Shown: piece by piece, positions 5,194 through 5,652 of the stretch
Layout: every line of letters begins with the position of its first letter
Numbering within the stretch: the first letter of the stretch is position 1
Assembly: GCA_947625395.1 (NCBI GenBank)
Contig: CANQOD010000080.1
Location: 1 to 5,652 of the forward strand
Reading direction: 5' to 3'
DNA: 5,652 nucleotides
Source: an uncultured Bacilli bacterium
GTDB lineage: Bacteria; Bacillota_I; Bacilli_A; RF39; UBA660
Notes under the pieces: generated by a model
What the model was told of the DNA's origin: nothing
The model's input: only the letters and a program-made list of their open reading frames with translations
Databases searched by the model: none
Program-made: the position numbers and the translations under genes

Positions 5194-5652
5194 ATGCCTA
5201 CAACCAAAAAGGAAAGAGCTTTATTTGCTTTCATTACCGTAGTTATTACAGTTCATGCTTATGTATTTTATAGTTTGTATGTGGTAAATGGCACGACACT
5301 GATGAATTTGACAGGTGCTAATAGTGTAATAAAAGCAATTCATCATTTAGGCGGTGTTTATATGTTTGGCCGTTATTTACCTATATGGGCCGTTGTTTTA
5401 GTAGAATTTTGTTTTGCATATTTCGCAGAAATGCTCATCGGACAACCATTTTCTTTTAAAATGGCTTGTAAAAATTTTGATATCAAGAAAACAAATCCGA
5501 TTCAGTTTGAAACAGCAGTTATTTGTGCTACTGTAGGAATCATGGTACCAGTAATGAGCTTTATAGCAGCTTGGCTATATTATCCTTATTATATGGGATT
5601 CAATATATTCACTTTACTAGCGAATTGGTTAAAACTAATTTGTTTTAATTTT
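5194..5652 (+). CDS. DUF2798-like multi-pass membrane protein, N-terminal part (runs off window)
   Basis: The frame is open from ATG 5194 to the last base, giving 153 residues and no stop. It resembles DUF2798 family proteins, small integral membrane proteins of unknown function. Hydrophobic segments at about 9-30 (FAFITVVITVHAYVFYSLYV), 61-83 (IWAVVLVEFCFAYFAEMLI) and 106-130 (AVICATVGIMVPVMSFIAAW), plus a fourth beginning near 136, predict a cytoplasmic-membrane location. The sequence looks like two repeats of a two-helix unit: each has a polar loop and then a helix (HAYVFYS in the first, VPVMSFIAAW in the second). The start at 5194 is set by aaggaggtga (5179-5188), a perfect ribosome binding site with ideal spacing. 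The ATG at 5190 is too close and in another frame. Its G+C content looks higher than in the genes just upstream, so it probably belongs to the chromosomal backbone. Confidence 0.75.
   Translation, partial: MPTTKKERALFAFITVVITVHAYVFYSLYVVNGTTLMNLTGANSVIKAIHHLGGVYMFGRYLPIWAVVLVEFCFAYFAEMLIGQPFSFKMACKNFDIKKTNPIQFETAVICATVGIMVPVMSFIAAWLYYPYYMGFNIFTLLANWLKLICFNF

Overview
The window looks like a chromosomal stretch from a low-GC Gram-positive bacterium (Bacillota), possibly a gut Erysipelotrichia/Coprobacillus-type organism. That guess rests on the SecA C-terminus with its zinc-binding SEC-C tail, strong AGGAGG-type ribosome binding sites, A/T-rich codon use and Bacillota-like sigma-A promoters. 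The species is not determinable from the sequence alone.

Layout: (1) 1-795 is the 3' part of secA, closed by a strong 15-bp terminator at 861-910. (2) 928-1428 is an intact nucleoside 2-deoxyribosyltransferase-like gene. Its stop codon overlaps the start of a wrecked KilA-N domain gene (1428 to about 1758) that carries several frameshifts and two in-frame stops. (3) 1788-2110 holds no intact gene, only short out-of-frame coding remnants. (4) 2173-3168 is a full-length Fic family protein with a C-terminal winged helix, driven by a near-consensus promoter overlapped by an inverted repeat. (5) 3266-4339 encodes a 357-aa protein whose C-terminal half resembles DUF1835/DUF3658. (6) 4486-5055 encodes a YjjX-like (DUF84) inosine/xanthosine triphosphatase. 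(7) From 5194 to the window end runs the start of a DUF2798-like multi-pass membrane protein, preceded by a leader with competing hairpins.

The genes from 928 to 5055 look more AT-rich than the flanking secA and DUF2798-like genes (hand counts of single 60-base lines: 15/60 G+C at 1261-1320 and 14/60 at 4141-4200, against 21/60 at 1-60 and 23/60 at 5341-5400). Together with the KilA-N remnant, typical of phage and phage-derived DNA, this suggests an accessory island of individually acquired genes between two core-type genes. All surviving island genes point the same way, but they are separated by gaps of roughly 100-150 bases or more with their own promoter-like signals, so they are probably separate transcription units rather than one operon.

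Two island genes encode enzymes that act on nucleosides or nucleotides (deoxyribosyltransferase, ITP/XTP phosphatase) and one encodes a probable nucleotide-transferring Fic enzyme. A shared role, for example in defence or nucleotide-pool control, is conceivable but not shown by the sequence.
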